From the NCBI RefSeq assembly GCF_002288925.2, contig NW_022098050.1:3408760-3472759 (forward strand): DNA of 64,000 nucleotides. The letters run 5' to 3'. Each line of letters starts with the position of its first letter. The stretch's first letter is position 1. The position numbers and the translations under genes are program-made. The notes under the pieces are model-generated. The model was not told the DNA's origin, made no database searches, and saw nothing but the letters and a program-made list of their open reading frames with translations. This DNA comes from Delphinapterus leucas (taxonomy: Eukaryota; Chordata; Mammalia; Artiodactyla; Monodontidae). Positions 47,415 to 60,789 of this stretch are shown in pieces.

Positions 47415-50400
47415 CTGTGACAAAATTGATGATCAGGGAAGAGTTAAAATTTTCTTCTTTAAAAAACAGAGATTTGATATTGCTGTCGTAAACAATTTAT
47501 ACCATCTCAAAGAACATATAGACTATGAATTCAAATATTAAAGTCAAAGAAATAAAATACTGAATAATCCATGCTGCATATCAAGTTACTATATTACCAA
47601 GGATTTCATGCATGTTACTCTATTTTAACATTTCCAATGACTAGGGTTCCCAAAGTTCTTTTTACCACCTATGGTAAGGTTAAAATGGAAAAACAAAATG
47701 CTTTCTGGGCTGTCTCAAAAGAATGCTTTTAAATATTAGAGAAGTTAAAAAGCTTTCTATCTACTGTAGCATTATAACATAATCATATGTATATATTACG
47801 TTCATTTTCCAAAAACATAAGGATTTAAAATCACTTCAGAAGTACAATTCACCAATATTCACAAGAGAGAGGTAACTATAATTACTTACATTCTGGGAAA
47901 AGGATAAAGGGACATAGGCACTTTAAATTGTTTGCTCTTGGTTATTTAAAGCAGATGGAAAACCAGAGGGAGAACTTAGTCCATCTGGCTCCTATCAAGC
48001 TAATCCAAATTACAAAACGGCCTGTCTATGGATTTGATAGGCTGGTAATAAATCATGTAATGCTTATTAAGGCAGAAAATACTAGTTTTACCCTTTATTC
48101 TATACTGAGATTTTTTTTTTTGCCATTTCATATTTTGGGTGGAAAACTGCTTATTTATTGTCATTAAGAGACTGGACTCTTTATTGGATATTTTTTCCTA
48201 TGCTTTTCATTTATGTACTTCACTAAAGGCAAAATGACCCCTAAAATAGGTGACACAGTAAGCAATCTGTGCCATTCACTCCCTTGAAGAATGTTTTTAC
48301 AAAGTTCACCGTAACCATATTTGCCTGAGACCATATATGCCCTTTATATCCCTTCAACACTGTAACTAGCTTCTCATGGTCACCTTCCTAGTGGCTATTT
48401 GGCTAAGGATAAGCCTGACACCCAACAAAATCTTTACTGGGTGGTTTGAAAAGAATGTCTCTAATAATTAACTCACCTTTTTTTCTGGCAAAAATACAAA
48501 TTGTGAGAGTTCAGGCTAGGGAGAGAACGTGTTTGTATTTCACACCTTAGTAAAACATATAAGTGGCATCCTCAGGCCAACAGCACTAAGGGTATGGCCT
48601 AATAGCATTCCCACTGAGGACAAGCAATCTGCAAGTGAAGCCTTGAGATTTAAGAAAGAGTTTCAGAAGTTACTCTGGGAGGGCTTAACTTAGGTTAATC
48701 AAGGTCATGAGGCAGTGCACTCAGGAGGGGAATGTGGGAGAAGGGAACAGGGTACCAGGGTAGAGAGTTACATTAAAGGATGTGCTACATGTTTAGGTTG
48801 GGTAGGGTTAACAACAAGGTAGCTACCATTTACCAAGAACTTCTAAAGCTTTCTTTTTCTTCTGCATGATTTCCCCTCTAAGTGACATATCATGGCTAGC
48901 CAAATGCACGTTATGGGTAGCTAAAATGATCAGAGATCATTTTACTTTGGAAGGGAATGGGAAGCAAGATTACTAGATTTAAGACTTAGGCCTGATAAAC
49001 AGATGTATTCATAAATGTACATATATGAAGGCCAACTAGAAAGAACAAAGCTCCCGAGACAGAGAATTTCAGACTCTGCCCACTTATCTCCCAGAGGGAG
49101 GGTCAGTGAGCTGTATTCTATCAAAGTCCTCATTACTTGGACAGTTTGGCAAATCTAGGACCTGGGTCAATTCCAGTTGTGCTAGTTTACTAAGGTATTA
49201 ATGTAACCATAGGATATCATGCTATTATAAAAAGAAACATGGAGTTCTAGCTTATTTTAGAAATAAGCAAAACATCTCTTTTATAATGAACTACAATTTT
49301 ACTCATTAACTTCATGTAAATCTATATCAACAATAAACTATATCACTTTCTAAAGTTTGAGAAAGCTCTTAGAAAATGGCATCTGCAGTAGAAATCACAT
49401 CATCAATCATGACACTTTGCACTTAATTAAGCACATTTAAAATTAATCTACATATATCTGGACAACTACTTTAAGTCACATACAGCACTTACCTTCAAAC
49501 TGAAATAATTTAGGAGAGACTGGCAGAATACTGTCATTTTATAAAAAGAAAGGATAAAGTTTAAATACATTCTTGTCACCAGAACCACATATAATGTAAA
49601 GAGGTAATCTGGAGTGGTCAGTGGAAGTGCATCTGGTGTTAGGACCCCAGCGAAGAAGTGAATGGGCCTGGCTTCCACCAAAGGACCCTTATTTCATTGG
49701 TCAGACACAGCATGGGGAGCTGCAGTCTTTGGTCTGGCCCAGGGCAACACTTTTTACATTTCTTATGGGAAATACCAAGAAACCAAATGTTCCCATGAGG
49801 TTTCAGTTTGCTTAAGAAACAATTACATTGTATGCTTTAAAAACTAGAGGCTGCTATCAGAAGTCTGCCTAGTGGTCACCCTGGAGGGGGTGGCGGATGG
49901 GAAATGGCTGGCAGGGGATTGAAGGGGAGTTTCTAGGGAGCTGAACTGTGCTTTTCCTTGATCTGGATGTTGACTATACGGGTGTGTTCAGTTTGTGGAA
50001 AATACATTGAGCTATACATGTATGAGATATATACTTGTCTATGTATTAACGTCAAAAGAATTTTTTTTCAAGTTGACTATAAAGTGTAAAATTTTGTGCT
50101 ACAATTCTGGATTCATGACATGCCTCAATGTCACACTGGGTAGAAAATGTTTTCCAAACAAGTTAAATAGAGCATAAAACTTCATATCTAAGTCATCGGG
50201 TGGAAAGTGTATATTTTAAAATCTCAAGATATGTGTTTTTAGGACAAGAAGAGCTAACATGTAAGTTCAAGTTTTAACTACACTAGACATCACTGAGGCA
50301 GGAGTGGAGAGTGGGAAGGGCACTAAATACAAAGACCTAAACACTGTTTTCCAAAGCCTTGCTCTACTACTCTTGGCCTGAGCAAGGTACCTACTTAATG

Positions 50401-53400
50401 TATTTCAGTCTATCTGTAAAATGGAAAAATGACATTAGAGCAACACCTACCTAGGAGGGTTTGTATCAAGATGAAAAAGATTGTTTACAGAGAAAATAAT
50501 ATGAGCAAACAATAAGTACTTGTATATAAATATAAGTGATTTTATAAAGGCCATTCTATAAAAAGATAGAATACCAAGTATGCACTGAGGACTGTCAAAA
50601 AACAAGAAGCTTGGATGCTTTTTGCCACGTCCCAGATCTTATCAATAGAAAATAGTTCACTTAAAATGTACACTTCTTTGCTCTACCTTCTCATACACAT
50701 CCCTTTATTCTCTGCCAGGTGCCCGGTAGCTAGAGCAAGCGAGGGAAGAAGGCGGACGCCTGTCAGGAGCAGCCCCTGGATGGCAGGGAAGTGGGGGGTG
50801 GCCTCAGCTGGGCTACAGGCCAGTGTTGCCACAGGGCAAGGTATTCCTAGGCCCTCACGTTTTCCAAGAGAAGCCCGGAAAAATATTTTTTCAATGTAAA
50901 ATCTCCTGGTATTTCAATGTTGGCATCTCATTCAAATGTTTAAAAAATCACTATGTATACCAAACAAAATAAGTCTGCAGGCCAGACTGCACCCATGGGC
51001 TGCCAGTTGTGACTTCCAATTCTTCACTTCTTAATGACACTACTTTATAATCTCTAAACTTTCCCTTCTTTCTGTGTGCCAGTCCCTTACTTCATTCCTA
51101 ATCCTGTATTTTTATCACCAAATATATTACAGTTTGACTCTGATAAGTGGCCTGCAAAAATGAATGTAGTGCTCAGGGTACAGAACATCTTGCTGGTTCA
51201 CAGTTTTATTCTTGTTTTCAGTTTTACTCTATTATTTTCCCCCTCCTTTTCCTTAGATGATTTATCTTCCTCTTTATCTTAAACAAATGCATGATCCATG
51301 ATTACACTTTATGTGTGAATTATTTTTTAACTATGTGATAAAAACATTAGGATACAGAGGGAAATCTGTGGTCCGGTGACAGCACTAATATCTAAATTCA
51401 GGCTAACCATGTGAGTACCATCAGCCTTTCGTCGTGGTTCAAATGTTGAGGGGCAGTATTTGACCCATGTGTGGTGTGTAATGATAGTTTCACTCTACCC
51501 CATATTTAAGGGTTATCATTATCCACTTCATTTCCATGGATCTACCTCCATAAGCTAATTTTTGGGGGGTTGCTACGCTGTATTTAAACGAAAGTAAGGT
51601 TTACAGGCACATGAAACTAAGTTAAACTCATGCACATCATCCAGTGACTTGGAGATTCATGAGGGGAGCACTGTACCTGACTTGGTATGATCAGAGAGGA
51701 TAATTAGAGTGATGCAGGTTAGCATTTGCTGAGTACCCCTAACATGTTCTATGTGTTAACTAATGTAAATATCAAAAGACCCCCCCCCCTTTACTAAAAG
51801 AGGGATATAAGACTCAGAAAGGTTAAAAAAAAAACAACGTTCCAGGTGTCCACTCAGTTAATCAGTGAAGGGCTGGGTTTGGAACTCAGCCCTACTGGAC
51901 TACAGAGCCCATGCTCTGAACCAACTCTGCCCAAATAATTTGCAGACCATAATGGCTGCCCTCAGAGTTGTTTCCTCACCACCCCACCCCACCCACTGAT
52001 ATTTAAAGCATTGCATACTCCTCTTTTTTGTTGATAAGCTCACTTCAGCAATACCCTATTCTTATGTAACCATTGTACATAATAACAGCAAATAAAAATT
52101 TAGAATTTTTCCCCCCAGAGCAGCAAAGTCTCTGGAACATACATCTCCCTTCCTAAATTAAGAAATATGCCAGTAGAGCTCTTTGATATTTATTTCTCAA
52201 AATCTAGTTCTGATTCTATGTCTCTGAAAAGCGGACTTCCTGGAGTTCACTCTTTGATGTCAACGTGGGCCCTGCCCCAGATCCTCTCTGCAGCCCTCCA
52301 CTGCTCCTTCTTCCTTGGTTTTGGGGGCCCCTCTGTTTCTTAGAAAGTGTTCTTACCCTTCCTCCTTCTCAGGCTTCCCTTTTTCAACCTCCCCTTACCT
52401 ACTGATGTTTCCCTGAATTCTCTTCAGTTCTCTTTTCACAATACGAATGTTGCCTCTCATTCAAATCCACAGTTTTAACTACATTTATAAGCTGCTGATA
52501 CTCAGCATCTTCCCTGAGCTCCAAACCCAGATGTGTATCTGCCTGCTGAACATCTCCTGGATCAACAAGCCCCCAAGCAGTCTCCTCAATCTGCCCCTAC
52601 TCCTCAGTTCTCAGTCTCCGTGAATGGCACCCTTTCTTCCCAATTTTCCAAGCCAGAAATAAGAAAAGCTTGGACTTTACCTCCCTCCAAGCTCCATATC
52701 CTTACTAAGCTCTCCAATTCTATCCACAAATCTCTCTCACTAATACAGGTCTGCAACTCTCCATCCCACTGTCCTAGTCCAGCCCCTCTTCAGTCTCTGC
52801 CTGGTCTACTGTAACTGCCTTCTGACTGACCCTGGTCCTGTTCCCTTCTAATCCACCCTCCATATTGCTGCCAGAATGACGCTACAAAAGCCCAAGTGTG
52901 ATCATCTTACTCTTTTTTAACATCTTTTACAAACACGGAAGCTCTTGTGCCCCTCTATCCAGGTCAAAGGATACTCTAGGCTGCAGTCACACGGAAACAC
53001 TCTCCTGGCTTCCGTCAGCCTGGCTCTCATCACCCTGCCCCCTCTTTGCCTGGATAGGTTTTACTTTTCATGACTCAGTTCAAGTTTCACCAGCACTCCC
53101 GGAAGCCCTTTCCTTGTTTTTCCCAGTGGCAGCTGAAGTGCCACCCCTGAAGCACTCTACCGTGCTGGTAAATTTTCTGGTCAGCCTGTAGAAACAGCCA
53201 AGAGTTCCTTGAGATCAGGAGCCATATCTTATAAAAAGCACTTTCTTCTTATTAACTAAGGGATTTAATGGAGGAAAGCCATAGATTTGTTTCCAAATCA
53301 TACTTTTATCTTTGGGCAGTCTTGGCTAATAACATGGGGGTATCAAGAAATATAAGGGCACTGTTAAGCAACAGTTAAGGCAGAGTCATAGGAACTCTTT

Positions 53401-55922
53401 TTACCTGGTGTTCTTTCACGAAATCTATACCTACCTAACATCCCTCATAGGTCAGAGGAGCACAGGAAGTTGTGCTCCTGCAGCCCTCACTGCTTGAGAT
53501 CCACCTGATTCGGGGTAGCTTCTGTTCTCTTTTTGGTGCTTGGTACATATTTGTTGACTGAATAATATGTACCAACCGTAAGTTATGTGTCAGGTACTGG
53601 GCATATAATATCACATTTAACTTTCACAATGGAAAGAATGAAGGAAGGAATTACAGCACCCTTCTCCGAGGTAGCATTTTATTTTTAATCTACATGTATA
53701 CAGAAAATTTATTTCTATAGTGAAATAATAGAAAACATTTCAATTGCACTCACCTGGAGTGCTGCTGGTCAGCAGCAGCAGATGTTTCTGCGGTACTTCT
53801 TTGTAGCTTACCTTATTTTTCTGCCAGAGTCCTCATTTGAAACTGTAATTCAATGGATTCTACATACACAACTCACACTTGCCTCAAAAATGATGACTGA
53901 TAAACTACAGTAAAAGCATGATCAACCAGCAGATGGGGACAATAAAGGAGGAACTAGTTATTCCAATCTACTTAACCAACTATTAATTCAGGTCTGAAAA
54001 TGACTAGGCCGGTGCTCTTTTGACCAGAGTACCAGGCATGCATGAATTACTGCTTCTAAAAGAGCACAAAGATTTTTGGGGGCCAGGGAAATGTGAAGAA
54101 ATGGGTACGAAATGCTGTTTACAATTGGTTATCTAGACTGGTTCAAATTCTGAGATGCACATATTTTAAGAACATCATTTCAGTATTGCTGGCTAATGAT
54201 CTCTTCAGTGGAAGATGAATGCCCATACCTTTAACTTGAGTTTAAGAGTTTCTCACCTCCTTGGAGGTTTTTCCTTTATGAACTCCACTTCTGTCATCCA
54301 TCTTATTTAATCTTAAGTCTACTTCTAAGATAACCACGTTTTGCACCAGATTTAACAACACAGCACATACATTTTAATCAAAGTATTAATTCAATTCTAC
54401 TAACACTAATGAATGTGGTAGAATTTGCTAGAACACTGCAATGCCAAATCCGTATATTTGGTTAGTCAGTGGAAGCTACCAGAGAGCCTTGCAGCTAAGA
54501 CAAAATTTATAACTACTCCTAGGAATTTCTTCACTTCCTATCCTAGTCTTTTTCCTCATATTCTTTCTCACTCATGAAAAATCAAATGTGCAAAGAATTC
54601 AACTACACAAAATTCATAGGATGTTTACCATCACAATCCTCCTTGATAAAAGTAAGTATAAGAAATTCCTCATGTCTAAGATATAGAAAGGACTGGGGAA
54701 GGAAAGCTATGAATAAACAATAATGAAACAAACTAGCTGCACTACATACAATGGAATTACTCTAGTGGAAATCTAGCCTCTCTAAAATTCAATATCTAAT
54801 ATTAGTTTCTCTTTTCACAGACAACTACTGACTGTATACATTTAATTTTTATTTTACTTGAAACATTCTGACAAACAGCAAACAAAGAATTACAAAAGAG
54901 TGAATGAAGAATACATTGAAGGTAAGTAATAGACACTGGGAATGGCAGTACTGGGAATGAAGGTCTGACAGTACAGTGAAAGCTCAAAATGATAGGAGTT
55001 TAGAAGCACAGAATTACGGAAGACAAAAGACATTAAAGGTGTCATAATTTTTTAAGAGTAAAGAACATTTCATGGAAAACTAGATTAATTGTAAAGTATA
55101 ATTTTTTTCCTTAAAAAATTTTCTTATGCAAATAACAAACACGTTAGAATGAAAGAACCTAAGAGTTACAAGGGGCTACAGTTATCATATCATCTAATCC
55201 ATTCTATTTTACAGATAAGGAAACTGAAGCCCAAAGAGTAGCTTTGCTTGGCAATAAATACTTAAAGTTTTTCACACTTTTACAATATACGTTCATCCCC
55301 ATTTCATTAGATATTCTGTCATTTACCAAACAGTAACTAAAAGAGACATTAGAGTCTAAGCTCTGAACCCAGCTGTCACTTTGTAGATTGCTGCAAAAAG
55401 GACACATAAAAGGTAAAAAGACAGCACTATTTTTTTAAAAAATGTGAATTCCTCATTTTAGCTTTAGAATACCACCCATTCTTATAAAATTATTCTATAC
55501 GGTAGGGAAACTGTAATCACAGGCTGAAAAAACTATGCTACCATAGTTATAAGAAATTAGACGTTTTTATAACCCTTAAAGATCTGTGCCATATTTAAAG
55601 GGACTTACTTGTATACACAAAATACTTTTACAATATACTCGTTTCCTAAAACTGTCTTTAATGAGGAATAATAATATTAATTATATACTATGATCTTTTG
55701 ATATTTTCTACTTATATATTTATAATTCAGGGGAAAATACACCAAAATATTAGTTTAAGAGAAACCAAAATTTACCAGTGCCTCAAGTTATCTTTATCAG
55801 TTTCTACTGTACCACAGGTAAGGTAACCATGACATAAAATCAATATAACAGAATGAGTGCCTATTCTTCATAATGTGTTCAAGTTGTTTGGCTGGACATA
55901 ATCAGGTCCAATTTAAAGTTTG
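47415..55922. other. RPGR intron 15 (constitutive isoform) and ORF15 3' region
   Basis: About 8.5 kb with several MIR/L2 remnants (50330-50520, 51720-51960, 53550-53690 and 55190-55420, each with phrases like 'ttttacagataaggaaactg' or 'tctgtaaaatgg'). A C-run lies at 51781-51789. 52260-53200 has a C/T-rich texture and a 93-codon frame without similarity. A minus-strand ATTAAA at 55659-55664 is a possible ORF15 poly(A) signal, about 260 bases after the stop. No further RPGR exon is seen. Confidence 0.5.
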
Positions 55923-58370
55923 TTACTTCAATTCCAAATAATGTGGTAATACATTATTCCAAAATGTTTTGGAACCTGGTGGCCCATTTTCTGAGAGTTG
56001 TTTTGACTGCACTGGCATTTTGAACCTCTGTACTTCATGCTCTTTCCCCTTTCCTTCCCTGTTAGTAATAAACTTTTTTGGATATGTTTTATCTTTGTCA
56101 TATTTCACAGATCCTCTCATCTTGCTCCCTTTTCTGGATTCTCTTCCTCCACCCTGTCTTCCCTGCCTTCCACTTTCCTCATTGCCTCTCTCCTGGTACT
56201 TTCCCTCCTCTTCCTCATCATCCTCCTCTTCTTCCTTCTCCCCTTCTTTCTTGCTGTTTTCTTCCTCTTTCCTCTCCCTCGCTGCCCCCTCCTTCTTTTC
56301 CCTTTCCTTGACTTCCCCCTCTCCCTCTTCCTCTCCTTCCCCCTCCTCCCCCTCTCCTTCTTCCTCTTCTCCTCCTTCTTCCCCCTCCTCTTCTCCCTCC
56401 CCCTCTGCTTCCTGCCCCTCCCCCTCCTCCTCCTCCCCCTCTCCTTCCCCCTCCTCCCCCTCTCCTTCCCCCTCTCCTTCTTCCTCTCCTCCTCCTTCTT
56501 CCCCCTCCTCTTCTCCCTCCCCCTCCTCCTCTCCTTCCTCCTCCTCCCCTTCTCCTTCCCCCTCTCCCTCCTCCTCTCCTCCTTCCTCCTCCCCCTCTTC
56601 TTCTTCCTCTTCTCCTCCTTCTTCCCCCTCCTCTTCTCCCTCCCTGTCTGCTTCCTGCCCCTCCCCCTCCCCTTCCTCCTCCTCCCCTTCTTCTCTTTCT
56701 CCCTCTCCCTCCTCCTCCTCTCCTTCTCCCTCTCCTCCTTCCTCCTCCCCCTCTCCGTCCCCATCTCCTTCCTCCTCCTCTCCTTCTTCTCTTTCTCCCT
56801 CTCCCTCCTCCTCCTCTCCTTCTCCCTCTCCTCCTTCCTCCTCCCCCTCTCTTTCCCCCTCTCCGTCCCCATCTCCTTCCTCCTCCTCTCCTTCTTCTCC
56901 TCCCTCCTCCGCTCCCCCTTCTCCCTCCTGCTCATCTACCTCCTCCTCTCCTCCCTCTCCCTCCTCCTCTCCCCCCTCTTCTTCCTGCCCTTCCTCTTCT
57001 CTTTCCTGCCCCTCCCCTTCTTCTACTTCCTCCCCCTCTCCTTTCTCTTCTTCCTCTTTCCCTTCTCTCTTCTCCTCTCCTTCTCTGTCTTCTCCCCCCT
57101 CTTCCTCCTTGCCTTCCTCCTCCTCTCCTTCCCCCCCTGCTTGCTCGCTCCCTTCCCCTTCCTCCAGCCCTTTGTTTCTTTCCTCCTGATGGCCCTGTTC
57201 CCTCTCCTTTTGCTCCCATTCCTCCTCCTCTTTCAGGTCTTCCTCTCCCTTACTCAGGCTCTCCATTTCTCCTCCTCCCTTGTCTTTCTCCTCCTCCCCC
57301 TCCTCACTTCCTGTTCCACTCCTCTGTTCCACTCCTGAATTACCCTCTTTCCCGATTCCCTCGCCTCCACCTTCAGGCACGTGCTCTGCCTCTCCCCCTG
57401 GCTTTCCCTCGCCTTCACTCACCTCTGCTCTGTCTGTAAGGTCATCTGACAGGAACTTTGCTTCCTCTTCCTCTTTTTCTCCAGGCACCTCCTCATTTAT
57501 CTCTATCTCTTGCTCCTCTATTCCACTTCCTTCTGAATCATCTTCTCCTTCCTGCTCCTCTGGGGTGTCTGATATGTGGTCACCCTTAAAACCATATTTT
57601 GCCATGTATTTGGACATTCTGTGTTCGATCTCTTCCTCATGTCCTTGTTCAATAAATTTTCTGCTATACCGCAAGTTTTGGTCAGTTTCCACTTCATCCT
57701 CTTTCTCTCCACTGCTAAATTCTATTGACTCAGGCTGCTTGAATCCATCAGCTGTACCCTGCTGACTTTCACTATCACCTTCCAAGTAACTGTCTGGCTC
57801 CTCCATAGATTCTCTTTCACTGTCAAAGATCATATCTCGCTTGTTACTTTTACTTTCCTTAACAAAGTTTTTATTTTCTTCATCCTCAATATTCATGTCT
57901 CTATTTGGTAAGTCGTCAAGGAATGTATCAATATTTTTTCTATTCTCTTCACTTTTTCTTATATCATTCAGACCTGTCATTTTCACCAGGCCAGTTTCCT
58001 TCTCAGAGACTATTTTTTCCACTTCTGAATCCTTCTGACTTTGTCCTTCATCACTTTCCTTTTCTATTTCCTTACTCTTAAGTGGATAGACACCATGCTT
58101 ATTTTCATGTCTAAATATCCCTTTTTGCAAACTCTCTGCACTGGTGTTGGCCTGAGGCCTTTGCTGGCCTGAGTTGTTACGTACGTCCTCATCTGAAAAT
58201 GCTTCCATAGTCACAGCTGCTTGCATCATGTACATTCCTTTTGCTAAAAGTTGTTTATATGCTTTCCCTTCTTTCATCTTTTTGGACATCTCTTCACTTT
58301 CATATTCATTACTACCGCCATTTTCAGTATGAGCTGTATGCTGCTTCAGTTTCTCAATTGTTTCTTGTTT
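55923..58370 (-). CDS. RPGR: RPGR terminal exon ORF15 (retinal isoform)
   Basis: Single open frame of 815 codons plus TAA, from the exon 15 acceptor at 58370. RPGR ORF15 works in the photoreceptor connecting cilium in transport of outer-segment proteins. Exon residues 1-316 are shared with the constitutive isoform and contain [11 protein letters not shown] and EAFSDEDV. Residues about 410-687 are an almost pure Glu/Gly tract with GEEEG-type sites, which are polyglutamylated by TTLL5 in the known protein. Residues about 752-815 form the conserved basic end, closing [16 protein letters not shown]; in known proteins this part recruits TTLL5. The human exon gives about 567 residues, so this one is about 250 longer. 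The tract has in-frame internal duplications (offsets 108 and 243 bases). No frameshift is present. Base composition is extremely purine-biased on the coding strand. Confidence 0.96.
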   Translation of the reverse strand, partial: KQETIEKLKQHTAHTENGGSNEYESEEMSKKMKEGKAYKQLLAKGMYMMQAAVTMEAFSDEDVRNNSGQQRPQANTSAESLQKGIFRHENKHGVYPLKSKEIEKESDEGQSQKDSEVEKIVSEKETGLVKMTGLNDIRKSEENRKNIDTFLDDLPNRDMNIEDEENKNFVKESKSNKRDMIFDSERESMEEPDSYLEGDSESQQGTADGFKQPESIEFSSGEKEDEVETDQNLRYSRKFIEQGHEEEIEHRMSKYMAKYGFKGDHISDTPEEQEGEDDSEGSGIEEQEIEINEEVPGEKEEEEAKFLSDDLTDRAEVSEGEGKPGGEAEHVPEGGGEGIGKEGNSGVEQRSGTGSEEGEEEKDKGGGEMESLSKGEEDLKEEEEWEQKEREQGHQEERNKGLEEGEGSEQAGGEGEEEEGKEEEGGEDREGEEKREGKEEEEKGEGEEVEEGEGQEREEEGQEEEGGEEEGEGGEEEVDEQEGEGGAEEGGEEGEEEEGDGDGEGEREGEEEGGEGEGEEEEGEGEREEGEEEEGDGDGEGEEEGGEGEGEEEEGEGEREEGEEEEGEGEGQEADREGEEEGEEGGEEEEEEGEEEGGEEEGEGEGEGEEEEGEEEGEGEEEGEEGGGEEEGEGEGEGEEGEGEGEEEEGEGQEAEGEGEEEGEEGGEEEEGEGEEGEGEEEGEGEVKEREKKEGAARERKEEENSKKEGEKEEEEDDEEEEGKYQERGNEESGRQGRQGGGRESRKGSKMRGSVKYDKDKTYPKKFITNREGKGKEHEVQRFKMPVQSKQLSENGPPGSKTFWNNVLPHYLELK
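56290..57180 (-). repeat. Polypurine/polypyrimidine low-complexity tract of ORF15
   Basis: About 0.9 kb that is nearly all C/T on the plus strand and A/G on the coding strand. Internal duplications are visible: 'ccgtccccatctcc' recurs at offset 108, and 'gcttcctgcccctcccc' at 56407 and 56650, offset 243. Both are multiples of three. Such tracts form triplex or quadruplex DNA, slip in replication and are hard to sequence, as is known for human ORF15. Confidence 0.95.
57423..58370 (-). CDS. RPGR: RPGR exon 15, constitutive form
   Basis: The same start as ORF15, but spliced out at the donor GCAGAG/GTGAGTG at 57421-57423, leaving 948 bases or 316 codons, phase 0 at both ends. It joins exon 16 as [14 protein letters not shown], and human RPGR joins LTDKAE/DHEFS at the same point. 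The acceptor 'gaaaaaatttacag' has a poor pyrimidine tract. About 200 residues between EAFSDEDV and the PEEQEGE stretch have no counterpart in the human isoform as I remember it. Joined with the other exons, the frame is open for 540 codons. Confidence 0.92.
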
Positions 58371-60789
58371 CTGTAAATTTTTTCAAGTAATCGTCATACT
58401 ACTATTAGTTGACAAAGGTAACTTATCTATTATAAAATACTGCCAAGATTCTACATTATTATAAATTTCACTAGAATAAAAATGCCCAGTTTTATCAGAC
58501 ATTTTGCTCAGATTTTGGGTTCTTTGGGGGGATAATTTATGCCACTCTCTAAGTCTGTGGAACATCTAATTTTGATTTAGTAACATATATCTGTGTTTAA
58601 CTTTCAAATTTACCACCTGCCTTAACTTTGCCATTATGCACAGTACCATCAATATTTATTCTCTGCCCCTTTTCTTAATCTGAATCAATTCTTAAATATA
58701 TTTCCAGACTGATTTTGCAAAATGTTGCTAAAAAATGTATGGTTTTCTACCTTCCCTATCGTTTTGTCAAATTTTGATTGGTCTTTTGATTCCATGAAAT
58801 TCTCAAAATTAAAGAAAATATGAAATTTTAAAAAATTTGAAATAATGAATACTTATTTCTAGAAGAAAAAAATCTAAAATGAAAACTATAAATGAGAAAG
58901 TTCCTTGGTGGCCTAGTGGTTAGGATTTGGCGCTTTCACTGCAGAGGCCCAGGTTCGATCCCACATGCCGCGGCCAAAATACAAAAAAACCCCCAAAAAA
59001 CAATAACAACTACAAATGAAATGTTTTTATCAATACACTAGATAATAATTAATATTTTTCTTTTCTAAACAAAATCCTTTGAGTTCTCAAATTTTTGACC
59101 CTCTTCCTTTTATCTACTATATTCTTTAATTATAATAATTTGCATACATAAAAAACACTATGAGAAAAAAATACTTAAGGTAAAATATAAGATTTTATAA
59201 AAACTTTATAAACTTTTATAAAAAACATATAATGAAACATTGAGATTTTGATGATACATTAAGAATATGAAATTAATTTCCTGCTGGACAAAATAAGGCA
59301 AAAATCAAATTGCTGACCTAAATTCTACAAGCTAATGTATTGAAATAGTCAATGAATTTGGGTCTCTAGATAGTAAAACATCACTAAATCAAGTTTTATA
59401 AATTGTGACGAGTGCTAGGCCTAGGAAGAGGTCATTTTTCGCTAAGTAAATTATTAAAACAGCACAAGTTAAAAATTAATATATAAAAAATACTATAATA
59501 AATCTTTTTTTATTCACTAAAAATACCTAGGCTTGGTAGGGCCTCCACTTAAAAGGACTATGTGAAGTATAAAATACATGTCAGTTTAAAAGAAAGTGCT
59601 TTCCTTTTCTGTTTGTTCTAGGTGTCTTCTTTAAAAAGTCATGATTCTTTCAAGAGCCCTAAGAGAGACAGGCCCAGCTGCCAGAAATAACTTCTAAATG
59701 TATGTGCCTAGCACAATAAAGCAGCACAGAAGAGGCAGAGCCCAGAGTCTAAGAGGAAGGAAAGACATACAAAAGATGTCTGCTTGGAAGTATAGTCAAG
59801 TCAATAGATCAGTCAGTCACTGAGCTTCCATAACTGTGTTAGGAGAAAAGCTCTCCCATATTCAAAAAGAATGCTGTTATTCACCATGGCTCTCAGTAAA
59901 ATATAGATAGGACTAATGAGGATTGGCACTAAATTTTTATAATTTAGCAAGATTCTCTTGGATTTCAGTGACTTTGATTTTAAGGATTTTTATTTTAACA
60001 ATGTGGCAAAGGCACTAGAAATAGAAATTAAATGTTTTCTGCAGCCTTCGTCCTTCAATTTACATTTCTCTAATTTACTTTTCTAATCTTCAACCCTTCA
60101 TCCTTTCACATCACTGGTCCCTAAAGCCAGGAAAAGCAAATGACTTCAGGACAGGCCTTTATCTCTCCAGGGTTGTGAAAACCAGAATATTCCTTCCTCT
60201 TGCTATTCATTTGTTATTCATTAAAGGTCTCTCTTTATCACCCACGCATAGTTTCTGACTAATTTCCAAATGTTTAATCTTGTTTTTATGCTACCAATTC
60301 CTTGATAAATTAATGCCTATTCCAAACATTGTAAAAGCAATTACCAAATATCTCAACTAAACCCACAAAATTTTAGAACTAGAAAAGATGTTAATATCAT
60401 CCTGTAAGGTCAGCAAGGTAACTCACCCAAAGTCATACTCAACCAAAGTGTGAGAGGCACTCATAGACAGTAGCCTCTTCCAATACTTAAGAACTGTGAT
60501 AAAAATCTTTTGCCTTGACGGTAACAAAGTATGGCTATCGTCACTTGTTAGTGACTCCAAAGAGCAAATTTCGGCAGTGACATTCTGCCACTCTTGTTGC
60601 ATCACAGAAAATACACACCAACAGAACAAGCCCAAATTGAGGCTCTATATATTGTATCCCTGTCTTTTAAATCCTAAAGTAAGTGAATGCTTACCTTTCT
60701 TGTGTTCTTTCCAGAAACCTTTCAAGAAAAATATAAATAATTTAAAGTATTCTTACCCATCATAGTGAAAATAACTCTCTATATTATAC
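58371..60789. other. RPGR intron 14
   Basis: AT-rich intron of 2.4 kb, with a SINE at 58896-59005. No other named feature is seen. Confidence 0.6.
58896..59005 (+). mobile_element. Short CHR-type SINE
   Basis: Head 'gttccttggtggcctagtgg', then 'gcgctttcactgcagaggcc', then a shortened body and an A/C-rich tail. Flanks share 'aacta(t/c)aaatga'. It is antisense to RPGR and has lost about 20 bases before 'ccacatgccg'. Confidence 0.8.

Noticed and set aside
52533..53191. 93- and 97-codon plus-strand frames in intron 15
   Set aside because: C/T-rich intronic DNA, probably an old repeat; no recognisable protein and antisense to RPGR.
56117..56935. 272-codon Arg/Lys-rich minus-strand frame inside ORF15
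   Set aside because: Out-of-frame reading of the purine repeat; it lacks a splice context and the main frame is intact.
55969..57338. Long plus-strand open frames (406 and 433 codons, Ser/Pro- and Leu/Ser-rich) opposite ORF15
   Set aside because: They are the antisense reading of a stop-poor polypyrimidine tract; composition is only what the repeat dictates, and RPGR explains the strand.
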